A DNA stretch of 34,438 nucleotides from Actinomycetes bacterium (GTDB lineage: Bacteria; Actinomycetota; Acidimicrobiia; Acidimicrobiales; Acidimicrobiaceae). The notes beneath the pieces are model-generated. The model ran no database searches. It had not been told where the DNA came from and saw only the letters and a list, made by a program, of their open reading frames with translations. The DNA is taken from the NCBI GenBank assembly GCA_021785255.1, contig JAJYGA010000080.1, positions 1 through 34,438 on the forward strand, given 5' to 3'. Each line of letters starts with the position of its first letter. The first letter of the stretch is position 1. Of the stretch, positions 8,335 to 17,836 are shown piece by piece. The position numbers and the translations under genes are program-made.

Positions 8335-9891
8335 CTAGTTGAAGTCTTCAATTGATGACCCGAGCCGTTCTTTGTCGGACCACATCTTCAGCTGTAAAGA
8401 CGGATGGTATCGAGCGCTACCAAAAGCCTCATATAGCCGTGTACAGACGTTCATAAAGTATGTCGGCCCGAGTTTCTTTAACCAATCAAGAGGGGATATT
8501 CGCTGGTTTAATCCAAGTTTGAATGCCTTATCCAACGTATCTGGTGACTCATTTGACCTTAGTACGAAATCCGCGAACTCGTTGACCAAAGAACAAGTCA
8601 TGCGTGTTATGTATTGTCCCCTGATATCTTTTAACTCGTATAAACCAACACCGGAGTTTTCAAATAGACCTGCTATTTCCTCGACGATCGTCTTGTTGCA
8701 ACCAAGAGACAGTGACACACCTAAAGACGCACAGTTTGAGTAATCAAAGGCAAGGTCTATACCTACTACGCCTTTCACTCCAACTGACTCCGATACCTCT
8801 GTGGCGGAGAGACCATCTAAGGAGCAAAGCAAAGTGTCCTTGAACAGTAAACCTCTCCAAGAGGGGTAGTTCTCATCTTTAATAGTCTCGCGTACGCTAA
8901 GTTTTGGGTTAGTTTTAGGTAGTTGTTGGAAGAGATCGTCAAGTAAGGAACCTCCGACAACTCGAGCCTCTGTCTCTTTCTCTGAGAAAAGAGATTTGAT
9001 AGGGGAGACCTTAACCGAACTCGGCGTTTTGTAGTCATAAAACCCTCTGCCCCTTTTTCGCCCAAGTAACCCTGCGCTCACGAGTTCGTCTTGTAGATTG
9101 GAGGGCCGGTACCTCTCGTCAAAGAATGTCTGTTCAAATACTGAGTTGGTGACGGCAAAGTTGACATCAAGGCCGATCAAATCCATGAGAGAGAAGGGAC
9201 CCATGGGAAATTGAGCGGAGCTTTTGGTCAGCAGATCAAGGGTCTCGATCGATGCCAGTTCTATCTCAGCTGACAGGAGTGACTCAGAATATATGGGCCT
9301 AGCCAATCTATTGACAATGAAACCAGGACGGCTATCTGTGACTACTGGCATCTTTGCGCACGATATCACAAAGTCCTTGGCTCGTGATATCGACTCTTTT
9401 GAAGATAAGGGCGAAACAACTATCTCCACTAGTTTCATTCTCGTTGCAGGGTTGAAAAAGTGAAGACCGATGAAACGCTCAGGGTTTGATATGTGTTTTG
9501 CAAGTTTTGTTATGGATATCGAAGAGGTATTCGTCGCCACCAAGACGTCCGATCCAATGAGAAGATCGACCCTTTGCAGGAGATCGGCTTTAGCGTTTAG
9601 GTCCTCGTTTATCGCTTCGATGACTAAAGAGCAACCTGTGACCTCTTGGATTTGGCTGCTCAGAAGCAGTCTGTCTTTAAAAGTAGCGTCAACTAAATGG
9701 GTGTCATCCTTGTTTTGTGTACGACGTGAAAATGCCTTTTCTATGTGAGTCGTTGATGATGCAAGCTGCTTGACATCGGCGTCGATCAGAACGACGTCAT
9801 GTCCACCTAAAGCTACTACCAAGGCAATTTCTCTGCCCATGGTTCCGGCGCCAATGACGGCAACTTTATCTATAAATGAGTGGGAATCCAT
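8335..9891 (-). CDS. paaH: 3-hydroxyadipyl-CoA dehydrogenase PaaH
   Basis: A 518-residue 3-hydroxyacyl-CoA dehydrogenase with an NAD-binding Rossmann fold (GAGTMG at 14-19), the IEAINEDLNAK and NTSSISIT region, and the active-site HFFNPATRMKLVEIV segment. A helical 3HCDH domain follows (FPMGPFSLMDLIGLDVNFA). A second, partly degenerate 3HCDH-like domain (about 375-505) repeats this, as in E. coli PaaH (475 residues). It oxidises (S)-3-hydroxyadipyl-CoA to 3-oxoadipyl-CoA. It lies 12 nt after paaG and 21 nt before paaI. Confidence 0.94.
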   Translation of the reverse strand: MDSHSFIDKVAVIGAGTMGREIALVVALGGHDVVLIDADVKQLASSTTHIEKAFSRRTQNKDDTHLVDATFKDRLLLSSQIQEVTGCSLVIEAINEDLNAKADLLQRVDLLIGSDVLVATNTSSISITKLAKHISNPERFIGLHFFNPATRMKLVEIVVSPLSSKESISRAKDFVISCAKMPVVTDSRPGFIVNRLARPIYSESLLSAEIELASIETLDLLTKSSAQFPMGPFSLMDLIGLDVNFAVTNSVFEQTFFDERYRPSNLQDELVSAGLLGRKRGRGFYDYKTPSSVKVSPIKSLFSEKETEARVVGGSLLDDLFQQLPKTNPKLSVRETIKDENYPSWRGLLFKDTLLCSLDGLSATEVSESVGVKGVVGIDLAFDYSNCASLGVSLSLGCNKTIVEEIAGLFENSGVGLYELKDIRGQYITRMTCSLVNEFADFVLRSNESPDTLDKAFKLGLNQRISPLDWLKKLGPTYFMNVCTRLYEAFGSARYHPSLQLKMWSDKERLGSSIEDFN

Positions 9892-9903
9892 CTGAGAATC
9901 TCT

Positions 9904-10713
9904 TTACTTACCCATAAACAAGGGAGGGCGTTTTTGTACAAATGCCTCCACGCCTTCTCGGTAGTCATAAGTTGCACCAAGGTCGCTCTGCATCTCCGCT
10001 TCGAGGTTCAAGGATTCTTCGAAACCCATATGAAATCCCTGATCTACGGCCTTCCGAGTCGCTACAAAAGCCTTCGTGGGCCCGATGGCGAGCATTTTAG
10101 CCACTTTTTCAGCTTCGTACTCAAGATCCTCGCTGTCGACTACCTTTGCTATCATCCCAAGTTCAAGAGCTGTTTCAGCGTCGATAGAATCTGCTAATAG
10201 GAACTGCGACAACGCTCTCGATCGTCCTATCAAACGTGGTAGTAACCAAGTTCCGCCAGAGTCCGGCATCAGGCCAATTTTCGAGAATGCTTGCAGGAAT
10301 CGCGCGTCTTTGGAGGCTATGACAATATCGCAGGCTAGCGCTAAACTTGCGCCTGCGCCTGCGGCTATGCCATTTACTGCACAAACAGTAGGCACTTCAA
10401 GACTTAGGAGTCTCTTCATCAACGGAAGATAGTTGTCCTTTACCAGATCTCCGACTTTTACAGCCTCTCCGTTGTTGGGAGTAAGAACCTCTTGTAAGTC
10501 TTGGCCGGCGCTGAAGGCTCGTCCTTTGCCGGTAATTAAAATGGCTCGAACTTTGTGGGGAGGTTTCAGAAGTTCTTGAAGCGCCTTTAAAAGTTCAAAG
10601 TGCAAAGTTGAGTTCAATGCGTTCAGGCTTTTTTCACGACTTAAGGCAATTGACCCATAACCTTCATGCACATGCACATCAATATGCGAAAATTCAAAAT
10701 CACCAAGTCCCAC
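9904..10713 (-). CDS. paaG: Ring-1,2-epoxyphenylacetyl-CoA isomerase PaaG
   Basis: A crotonase-fold protein of 269 residues from GTG 10713, the first gene of the operon. PaaG, rather than PaaF or another hydratase, is indicated by GKGRAFSAGQDL, CAVNGIAAGAGASLALACDIVIA, FSKIGLMPDSGGTWLLPRL (with the Asp of MPDSGG) and the C-terminal YREGVEAFVQKRPPLFMGK. It isomerises the epoxide to the oxepin and can also act as a 3,4- to 2,3-enoyl isomerase. The frame runs open upstream to 10824, but that part covers the operator palindrome and promoter. GTG 10713 has GGGGGGAAG just before it and gives the normal family length. Confidence 0.93.
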   Translation of the reverse strand: MGLGDFEFSHIDVHVHEGYGSIALSREKSLNALNSTLHFELLKALQELLKPPHKVRAILITGKGRAFSAGQDLQEVLTPNNGEAVKVGDLVKDNYLPLMKRLLSLEVPTVCAVNGIAAGAGASLALACDIVIASKDARFLQAFSKIGLMPDSGGTWLLPRLIGRSRALSQFLLADSIDAETALELGMIAKVVDSEDLEYEAEKVAKMLAIGPTKAFVATRKAVDQGFHMGFEESLNLEAEMQSDLGATYDYREGVEAFVQKRPPLFMGK

Positions 10714-10750
10714 GCTTCCCCCCAACGCCAATCCAAGATTAAATCTATAT

Positions 10751-10776
10751 AAGGTGACCGACCGGTCGGTCACCTT
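10751..10776. promoter_or_regulatory. Perfect 26-bp palindrome in the paa promoter, probable PaaR operator
   Basis: Each half is AAGGTGACCGACC and the 26 bases are a perfect inverted repeat with no spacer. On the minus strand it abuts a TATATA -10-like hexamer (10751-10746). Its inner part covers a GTGACC -35-like hexamer 16 nt upstream of that. It lies about 40 nt before the paaG start. TetR-family repressors bind such symmetric ACCGACC-GGTCGGT sites, and the only TetR gene nearby is the last gene of the same operon. I noticed no second copy in the window. Assignment to PaaR is inference. Confidence 0.85.
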
Positions 10777-10940
10777 TATGCAAATTTCTGTAATTTCTCT
10801 TTCACGTAAGTGCCGAGTTGACAAAAGCGATCGCCGGTTGATCCCACTACCAGCGATATCCTTGATGCAGCAGTGGGCTTAGGTGAGAGATCTAACGGTG
10901 TCGAGATTTAATGTTGCAAATGCCCGTAACAGTTCACCAC

Positions 10941-10953
10941 TACTATTGACTCG
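10941..10953 (+). promoter_or_regulatory. Candidate leaderless -10 box of addB
   Basis: TACTAT at 10941-10946 is followed by 7 nt and then ATG 10954, so transcription would begin at about the start codon. There is no Shine-Dalgarno sequence before this ATG. No convincing -35 hexamer lies 16-18 nt upstream. The 240-nt paaG-addB intergenic region thus carries two divergent promoters. Confidence 0.45.
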
Positions 10954-13900
10954 ATGTTAATTACCAACTTAGAGGGCGACGATCTCGAGGTTTTAGCCAG
11001 TCTGTCTCTACCACTTCTTGAGAACCGAGCCCATGAAGGTGATCTATCCGTTTTAGTTCCCTCGTTTTCGTCAAAGATGTGGCTTCGTCGACTCATTGCT
11101 TCAAGATCAACTGTCAGCGGCAGCGGTGTTTATCCAATTAACCTATCCGTTTTGACAATGGAGGAATTTGGAGTTGAATACGGCCTTGCCGCACTGTTGA
11201 AACAGGGTCGTATTCGGTGTCCACGCCGTGTCATAGCTGCTGTTGTAGCATCTGACCAGTTTCAACGCAAGAGAGCTATTGATCCGAATGTTCTTTCCAA
11301 CTTGGTCCATAGCGTTGAGCGTCTTGCGCTTTTGCGAGATGGCGACCTTGATCTCTTGGTTGAAGTTGGAGGTTCAAAAGAACTGATCGAACTGGCAGAA
11401 AAAGTCGGAGAACTGAGAGATGGACGATATTTTCATCTTCGAACTCTTCTTGAATGTGCAGTAAGTTCTGTGGCGTCAAACTCCACTTCCGTCAAGGAAC
11501 TAGTCGTATTTGCCCCTCAACTCTTTGATGAATCGTTGAAGGTGTTTTGGGAAGTTCTAGGTGAGCAGTCGGCGGAGGTGACAGTTGAATCTGTGAACCC
11601 CAAGGTTTCTCTTGGACGTTGCTCAGACAATGAAGAGGTGTCTTTTGTGGACACAGATCGCAAGTGCAACAAGTTGCAGATCGTCGGAGCCCGTAAAATC
11701 TTGGATGAACTAAGGTCAGCGGTGACTTTTATGATTTCCCACATAGACGCAGGTCATTCGCCGTCGAAAATGGGACTATTTTTTGCACAACCAAGTCTTT
11801 ATCTTCCTTATTGGGAGATTCTACGTTCGGAGATGGCTACTAAGAAAGAGAGCTCTGGGTCTTATGACGGCGACGACATGTCTTCGCCTGATTCTTTGGA
11901 GTCTCTCTTCAATGCCTATCAATCTGTTGTAATCAAACAGCTGCCAGTTGGCCAACTTCTGCATTCACTGTTGCTTTGGATGGACTCTGACTTTGGTCGA
12001 CTCGACTTTATTGACAGGTTGCCTGGTGTTCTTGCTCAAATAGAAAACGGGAAGGATGAGAGTAAGCGTAAGTCTTTCGAGTATTGGGATTTGATTACGA
12101 CAGAAGCAAACATATATAAAGGTAGACAAGAGTGGTTGGCGCGTCTTGAAGACCTTAAAGAGTCATGGACAAGCGCTACGCATTCAGTTTATTTGGCTGG
12201 TAGAACTCTCACACAACTTGAAATGCAGGAGGTTCTGGAGCAGCTATGTGACCTTCAGGACTTCGTTCATCGCTGTTTTGTCTTTCATGATCAGGTACAA
12301 GGGGGTACGTTTGCCTCGATGGCAAAAGCGGTCATCGAGTATCTGATAGGCATCCTTGGATCTTTAAAAGCGTCGACCGTCCAGCAAGCTGAAGCTAATG
12401 GGCTTGACGAGTTTGTGACATTTTCAAACCAGATGAGCGAACTAGATGACTTGGATATCCCACCTTCGTTTGAGAAATTTAAGCTATTGCTAGAGAACTT
12501 CCTCGAACAAAGTGTCAAGACATCTACGCAGTCCCGACAACTAGTTACAGTGGCTCCTTTGATGTCTGTTGTAGGGTCAACGTACGATTACGTGGCCGTG
12601 ATAGGTGTCAACGATCAATTGACAAGTTTGGGAGGAGGCTTTTCATCTTCGTTTGACGACTCAAGTATTGCTACTCTTGGACTTCCGCTTTTTACATCAA
12701 AAGAGTTTGGAGAACGTGTTCTTGCTCATCTGGTGGCATTAATTCGCTCAAGTAAGGCGATAATGATCACCTTCGACAGATCAAAAGTTGGTGCCAAAGG
12801 AGAAGTGAGTGAATCAGTCTCGCAGCTCCTTGACGTTACCGATGATAGATATGAGATCGTAAACTTGGACTCTTCGTCTACAAAACTTCCTGTTTACGCG
12901 GGAACGTTGCGACAACCTCTTTCGGTCAAAGAACTACTCTTGCTGATAGATGGAGTTTCCAAAAAAGAAGGATCCATCTCTACCATCGATGTATCCACAG
13001 AGGTCGAGCCTTACTTGGCGCGCGCACAGGAGATTCAGCGAAGGTTCAAAGCTCATGATCTACTGGAACATCTTGATTTAGAGTTCGTTGATCTCGTTTC
13101 ATTGTCCAAAAACGCTGATATTGAGAACTTCCCCATCCGAGAAGGAATACTTAGACTTGCTCCGACGCAACTTGAGTCTTACGTGAAATGCCCTTATGGA
13201 TTTTTTGCAAACTCAATACTGGGCATATCGATTCCAGAACGTCCTGAAGAAACTCTATACATGAGTCCGCGCACTATGGGTGAGTTGATCCACGCCGTTA
13301 TGGAAGAGGTTTTGCGTCAACCGTTCGCCAACTCAGGTGGTGTCTCGCTGGATTCGGAACCAGAGGCATTGTTTTACATCGCCGATCAGACTTTGAACTC
13401 AAAGTTTAGTGAACTCTCGCAAAAGGGACATGCTGGCAGACGGGCTTTTGAGTCGGCCAACCTTGCTAAGGCCAGAGCACATGTAAGGAGACTGCTAAAG
13501 ACCTTTATCTCTCATGTTCCTTTGTCGGCAGCGACAGGTCTTGCAACTGAGGTCCGTTTTGACGGAATTGAGCTAAACAGAGGATATTTGAAGACTAAAG
13601 GTGAAGTTCCAGTGGCCTTTAGGGGGAAGATGGATCTTCTAGTAACTCTGGGAATCAATTCAAATGTGGAAGTACTTGTTGTTGATTACAAAACGGGATC
13701 TATGCAGAGTTACAAAGATCTGAGCGAGAAGGATCCGACAGCCAGAGGAAGTAAATTCCAGATGTTTATCTATGCTCTTGCAGCTACGAAGCTAGCTGAA
13801 GTTCCAATTGAAGCAGTTGCTGCCAAGTACTGGTTCTCGTCTGTATCGGTGGGACAGAGAGAGATAAGCATGAACTTTACTGTGGAGTCTGAAAATACCG

Positions 13901-14139
13901 CCCAGTCGGAAGCCGAGAAAGTGATAGGCCTGATACTAAGTGGAGTCTTCGCGGGAAGATCTCCGTCGGCCTCTAATCGACATATTAGCTGCGAATACTG
14001 TAACCCTAAAGGAGTTAGGAACCCTTATCTAGAAAGGGAGTGGTTATTGCAACTGTCGAACCTTCTCAACGCTTCGATTGCCGTTCCAGATGTTTGGCTA
14101 GATAACGTAAAAGCCGTTGCGCAACAGAAAGGAGAGTAG
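10954..14139 (+). CDS. addB: AddB/RexB-like nuclease subunit of a recombination helicase-nuclease
   Basis: A 1061-residue partner of the AddA-type protein encoded next. The C-terminus is a PD-(D/E)xK nuclease of the RecB/AddB type. It shows SYVKCPYGFFA (Cys746), RGKMDLL with Asp894, VVDYKTGS with Asp911 and Lys913, and QMFIYALAA (QxxxY). The N-terminal 700 residues are helicase-like in arrangement (VAPLMSVVGSTYDYVAVIG near the middle) but no GxxGxGK loop is visible, so it should not hydrolyse ATP. AddB proteins usually ligate a 4Fe-4S cluster with four Cys. Here Cys746, Cys1013 and Cys1016 (CEYC) are present, but there is no Cys after 1016. The product should process double-strand ends for RecA. 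Subfamily assignment (AddB versus RexB or other actinobacterial types) is uncertain. Confidence 0.82.
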   Translation: MLITNLEGDDLEVLASLSLPLLENRAHEGDLSVLVPSFSSKMWLRRLIASRSTVSGSGVYPINLSVLTMEEFGVEYGLAALLKQGRIRCPRRVIAAVVASDQFQRKRAIDPNVLSNLVHSVERLALLRDGDLDLLVEVGGSKELIELAEKVGELRDGRYFHLRTLLECAVSSVASNSTSVKELVVFAPQLFDESLKVFWEVLGEQSAEVTVESVNPKVSLGRCSDNEEVSFVDTDRKCNKLQIVGARKILDELRSAVTFMISHIDAGHSPSKMGLFFAQPSLYLPYWEILRSEMATKKESSGSYDGDDMSSPDSLESLFNAYQSVVIKQLPVGQLLHSLLLWMDSDFGRLDFIDRLPGVLAQIENGKDESKRKSFEYWDLITTEANIYKGRQEWLARLEDLKESWTSATHSVYLAGRTLTQLEMQEVLEQLCDLQDFVHRCFVFHDQVQGGTFASMAKAVIEYLIGILGSLKASTVQQAEANGLDEFVTFSNQMSELDDLDIPPSFEKFKLLLENFLEQSVKTSTQSRQLVTVAPLMSVVGSTYDYVAVIGVNDQLTSLGGGFSSSFDDSSIATLGLPLFTSKEFGERVLAHLVALIRSSKAIMITFDRSKVGAKGEVSESVSQLLDVTDDRYEIVNLDSSSTKLPVYAGTLRQPLSVKELLLLIDGVSKKEGSISTIDVSTEVEPYLARAQEIQRRFKAHDLLEHLDLEFVDLVSLSKNADIENFPIREGILRLAPTQLESYVKCPYGFFANSILGISIPERPEETLYMSPRTMGELIHAVMEEVLRQPFANSGGVSLDSEPEALFYIADQTLNSKFSELSQKGHAGRRAFESANLAKARAHVRRLLKTFISHVPLSAATGLATEVRFDGIELNRGYLKTKGEVPVAFRGKMDLLVTLGINSNVEVLVVDYKTGSMQSYKDLSEKDPTARGSKFQMFIYALAATKLAEVPIEAVAAKYWFSSVSVGQREISMNFTVESENTAQSEAEKVIGLILSGVFAGRSPSASNRHISCEYCNPKGVRNPYLEREWLLQLSNLLNASIAVPDVWLDNVKAVAQQKGE

Positions 14140-17100
14140 TTGACTCTCGAAGATGACGCAAGTAGGACTCGTATCAAAAAGGATCTGCGCACCTCTTTAT
14201 TTGTTGAAGCAGGGGCTGGTAGCGGGAAGACGTCTGCTCTTGTTGGCAGAGTTCTTTCTCTAGTGTTGGATGAAGCTGTTGACATTCGGTCAATAGTTGC
14301 AATAACTTTTACGGAAAAGGCTGCCCAGGAACTGCGAGAACGTCTAATTTCAGAGCTTAAGGGTATTGAAAAAGACATACACAACGTCGATGAAACCAGG
14401 CACAATCGTGCCGTGGCCGCACTGAATTCGATGCATGAAGCTCCGATAGGAACGATTCACTCGTTTTCTCGCCGTGTGCTAGCGCGGTTCTCGTCACTTG
14501 CCAATCTTCCTGCGGAGATCACAGTTATGGATGAGGTGGAACTTGAGATCGACTTTGAAAAGTATTGGTCTCGTTTTGTAGAAGAGATTCTTTCCTACGG
14601 TAGCTTCGAGAGCGTTCTTTCAATTCTGCTGCATGCCAAACGTTCGGATTCTCTGAGAGACTTAGCCAAAGGGTTGCTCAAGAGTAAAATGGTCATCGAA
14701 AAGGTGCGTCTATGGTCTAGTTCTTTGGACTCAACGTTTCACGCCAAAGAGGTCGATCAGACTATAGATGCGTTGTTGTGCACCTTTGGACAGTACCGTT
14801 TGCAACTCCAAGAGCGTATGAAACAATGTAACGATCCTCACGACTCTCTGTTTATCTGTATGGTCAAGTTGGAACAGCAGATCGAAGACGTATTGGATAC
14901 TTCGGCTACGTCCGACATTTTAGAGATGCTTATGCAACTGCCTAAGGCGACGACTAATGCTGAGAAGTTTAAACTACCTAAAAATGCGGGACGTCAGAGT
15001 GCTTGGGGTGGTTCCAAAAAGGAGCTTGTTGATGAACTTAATCAGTTCGCGGATGAAGTGGCCGAGGGGGCATACACACTAATTGACAAGGCCATTAAAG
15101 TCTTCGTCTTTCACCTGAGTGAGTTTGCCCTCAACTATCGCGATCAAAGGCGATCGAGAGGATGTCTTTCGTTCGACGATCTCATCGATTTTTCCATCGA
15201 ACTTCTCTCTGATCCAACGGTCGGTACTGACGTGAGGAAAGAGCTTTACAGATCCTATAAAGTGGTAATGCTTGACGAATTTCAAGATACTGATCCAGCT
15301 CAGATCTTGTTAGCTGCTTTGGTCGCCACCCCACACACAGAAACCTTTGGCAAGAACTGGGAGTCTGCTTCGATAACTCCAGGACGTCTCTTTGTGGTTG
15401 GCGACCCCAAACAGGCAATATATCGGTTTCGTGGTGCTGACCTGTCAGTCTTTCAAAGAGTGCATCAACGTCTCGAGGAGATAGGCGATGTGGTCAAGCT
15501 GGTGACGAACTTCAGGAGCACAGAGGGCGTCTGTAAGTTTATCAATAGCCTCTGTGAAGCAATATTCCAGATCGACGTGGAGAGTTTAGAAACTGTTGTG
15601 TATGAGCCTTTGCGAGCAGTGAGAACGTCGATGTCCGTCGGTCCTTCTGCCGCTTTCATTGGTAGAGTGCCGCTGGCGTATGAGAAGCAAGTTGGAGTTT
15701 CTATGACTTCAGAGCTTAGAACTCTAGAGGCCGAGTCTACAGCCGCTGCTGTTATGAAGATCATTGAAGAGGGATGGAGCGTACATGATGAGTTAACTGA
15801 TTTGGAGCGTCCCGCGAGATATGGGGACATTACAGTGCTGATTCCTAAGCGCATAGCACTTTACCAGCTAGAGAGTGCTTTGAAACGTATTGGGATACCC
15901 TATGTTCTTGATGTATCTGTAGAGATACTTTCCACACAGCTGATTCGTACTTTATTACTAGTCTTGTGGTCGCTTTGGGACCCTGCAGATGAATTAAATA
16001 CGGTCTCTGTTCTGAAGAGCTTTTTGTTTAACGTAACCAATGAGCAGTTGGCCAGTCATCGACTTAGATGTCGAGGAACCTTTAGGTATCTCGACACGAG
16101 AGCTAACTCCTGTTCATGTGAGATCGGACGCGCCCTGTCTCGACTTGGGTTTCTTCGTTCAGTGACACTTGACACCTCGGTAAGTATGTGCATCGCCAAG
16201 GTGGTGGAGGAGTTCTCGTTGTTCGAAGCGACGGCGGGACTTGAGAGTTGGCAGGTTGAGTGGAAAAGATTGGACTGGTTCATGAGTCAAGCCGTTCGTT
16301 GGACCGCAGCCAGTTCTGATACCCTGGGATCGTTCTTACGTTACATACAGAGGTTGCTTTCGTCAAAAAGCTATGTGTTGGAGTCAGCGACGAAAAATCA
16401 TGGAGAAAATGCAGTAACGATATCTACGATACATGGAGCCAAGGGGCTTGAGTTTCCTATATGTATTGTCTCTGCATTATCTGCCTCGATTGTAGGTTCA
16501 AACAACGTTGACACTCCGATTCTCTTTGATAAGAACGAACAAGTTGTCTACACGTTCATGGGTCAGAAGTCTTATGGCTATAGAGACCATGTTGAAGCAC
16601 AAAGAGCTGAAGAGCTGCTCGAGGCGAAGCGTTTGTTGTATGTTGCGTTTACCCGAGCCCGGGATCATCTTGTCGTATCTTTGTTTCGAGCTCAGCAGGA
16701 CAATGCCACAAGTGACAGTACTAAGAAGCTTAACTCCAAGATGACCTATGCGGAGCTTGTGTCTTTATCAACTGAAGGACTTCCAGTTATTTCTGATACA
16801 CGTGATCTCTTTGAAGATGTCGACGCAGTGCGCCGCTATATCGAGAGAGTCGGTGGCAAAAAAAATGAGGACAGAACCTTCTCGAACTCCCAAGGTGAAC
16901 TTGCCGAGTTGAGAAGAAACCCTTCTAAAATTGTCTCAGACGCTGAAGACACCCTTTTCCACCTCGCGAAGCGTTATAAGGTCGACATAGAACCGGTAGG
17001 CGTAACGAGTGCCTCTAAGAATGTGTCTCGCTATCTGGGAGACGACTTTGAAAAAACAGGTGGTGAGGTGGAAGGCAATGAGGTTCCAGAACTTCACAGC

Positions 17101-17613
17101 TTCAACCGACCAGGCAAGATTGGTACCGCACTTCACCACCTCTTAAAACTTGCTGATCTAAGTGATCCCACTGGCATCCACATTATTGCAGAGGTCCTAA
17201 CTAAACAGTTCGACTGCATGGAGTATCTAGAAGACATCGTAAAAATGGCAAAAGCTGCAATGGAGTGTGGCACGGTCCGTGAGGCTCTCAATAGTGGGGC
17301 AAAGATTAAAAAAGAGGTGTTTGTTTCAAGGATCTCTGAGGAATCTGGAAAGTGGTTTGAAGGCTTTGTCGATCTTTTAATTGAATACCAGGATTTTGTT
17401 GAAATTGTTGACTATAAGTCAGCAGCTGTTCTTCCTGAAGGTTCAGGTAAGAACTTTCCTCGATATAGCTATCAACTTGCACTTTATGCATGGAGCCTCG
17501 GTAACACATTTGATAAGAAGATTCGTGGAAAGATCATATATCTTGCGCCAGAAGGTGCCAAAGAGGTAGTTGTAGATATTGAAGGAGTGTTGGCTCAACT
17601 CAACTGGTCCTAG
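14140..17613 (+). CDS. addA: AddA-type UvrD/RecB helicase-nuclease
   Basis: A 1157-residue superfamily 1A helicase with a C-terminal nuclease. Motifs in order: Walker [14 protein letters not shown] (Gly25-Thr31), motif Ia [16 protein letters not shown], Walker [12 protein letters not shown] (Asp379, Glu380), motif [19 protein letters not shown], motif [13 protein letters not shown] (His765-Phe772) and motif [18 protein letters not shown]. The end carries [22 protein letters not shown] and [10 protein letters not shown], a complete RecB-type nuclease core. It begins with TTG directly after the addB stop, with AAAGGAGAG upstream, so the pair is co-translated. Its role is end resection and recombination repair. 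Confidence 0.9.
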   Translation: MTLEDDASRTRIKKDLRTSLFVEAGAGSGKTSALVGRVLSLVLDEAVDIRSIVAITFTEKAAQELRERLISELKGIEKDIHNVDETRHNRAVAALNSMHEAPIGTIHSFSRRVLARFSSLANLPAEITVMDEVELEIDFEKYWSRFVEEILSYGSFESVLSILLHAKRSDSLRDLAKGLLKSKMVIEKVRLWSSSLDSTFHAKEVDQTIDALLCTFGQYRLQLQERMKQCNDPHDSLFICMVKLEQQIEDVLDTSATSDILEMLMQLPKATTNAEKFKLPKNAGRQSAWGGSKKELVDELNQFADEVAEGAYTLIDKAIKVFVFHLSEFALNYRDQRRSRGCLSFDDLIDFSIELLSDPTVGTDVRKELYRSYKVVMLDEFQDTDPAQILLAALVATPHTETFGKNWESASITPGRLFVVGDPKQAIYRFRGADLSVFQRVHQRLEEIGDVVKLVTNFRSTEGVCKFINSLCEAIFQIDVESLETVVYEPLRAVRTSMSVGPSAAFIGRVPLAYEKQVGVSMTSELRTLEAESTAAAVMKIIEEGWSVHDELTDLERPARYGDITVLIPKRIALYQLESALKRIGIPYVLDVSVEILSTQLIRTLLLVLWSLWDPADELNTVSVLKSFLFNVTNEQLASHRLRCRGTFRYLDTRANSCSCEIGRALSRLGFLRSVTLDTSVSMCIAKVVEEFSLFEATAGLESWQVEWKRLDWFMSQAVRWTAASSDTLGSFLRYIQRLLSSKSYVLESATKNHGENAVTISTIHGAKGLEFPICIVSALSASIVGSNNVDTPILFDKNEQVVYTFMGQKSYGYRDHVEAQRAEELLEAKRLLYVAFTRARDHLVVSLFRAQQDNATSDSTKKLNSKMTYAELVSLSTEGLPVISDTRDLFEDVDAVRRYIERVGGKKNEDRTFSNSQGELAELRRNPSKIVSDAEDTLFHLAKRYKVDIEPVGVTSASKNVSRYLGDDFEKTGGEVEGNEVPELHSFNRPGKIGTALHHLLKLADLSDPTGIHIIAEVLTKQFDCMEYLEDIVKMAKAAMECGTVREALNSGAKIKKEVFVSRISEESGKWFEGFVDLLIEYQDFVEIVDYKSAAVLPEGSGKNFPRYSYQLALYAWSLGNTFDKKIRGKIIYLAPEGAKEVVVDIEGVLAQLNWS

Positions 17614-17836
17614 GCCTCGTTGAGTTGATAGGTCATATGTTAAGACTCAAAACCGAGATCTTGCAGTAAACTTTCACTTTAAGTGTGTATCAAAAGGACC
17701 CAAAAGTGATAAGAGTCCTATGGGTTTAGGATCTTCAGTTTTAGGGCAAGGAATCATCTATTTCGTTAGTGGCAAAATAATGTCTAACGATCTGCCTTAA
17801 GCGGTTACGCACCAACTATGTAACGGAGGAAAATAC
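17614..17836 (+). other. Leader region of the ABC-F gene
   Basis: A 223-nt stretch without a gene. A short hairpin can be drawn from AGGAC/GTCCT and, alternatively, from ACCCA/TGGGT around 17696-17726. ABC-F genes are sometimes controlled by such leaders, but I see no clear uORF-attenuator layout here. The start is set by ACGGAGGAAA at about 17822-17831. Confidence 0.35.

Noticed and set aside
10714-10824. A 37-codon N-terminal extension of PaaG
   Set aside because: It covers the promoter and operator palindrome, is unlike the family, and a GTG with a good ribbon of G just upstream (10713) gives the normal length.
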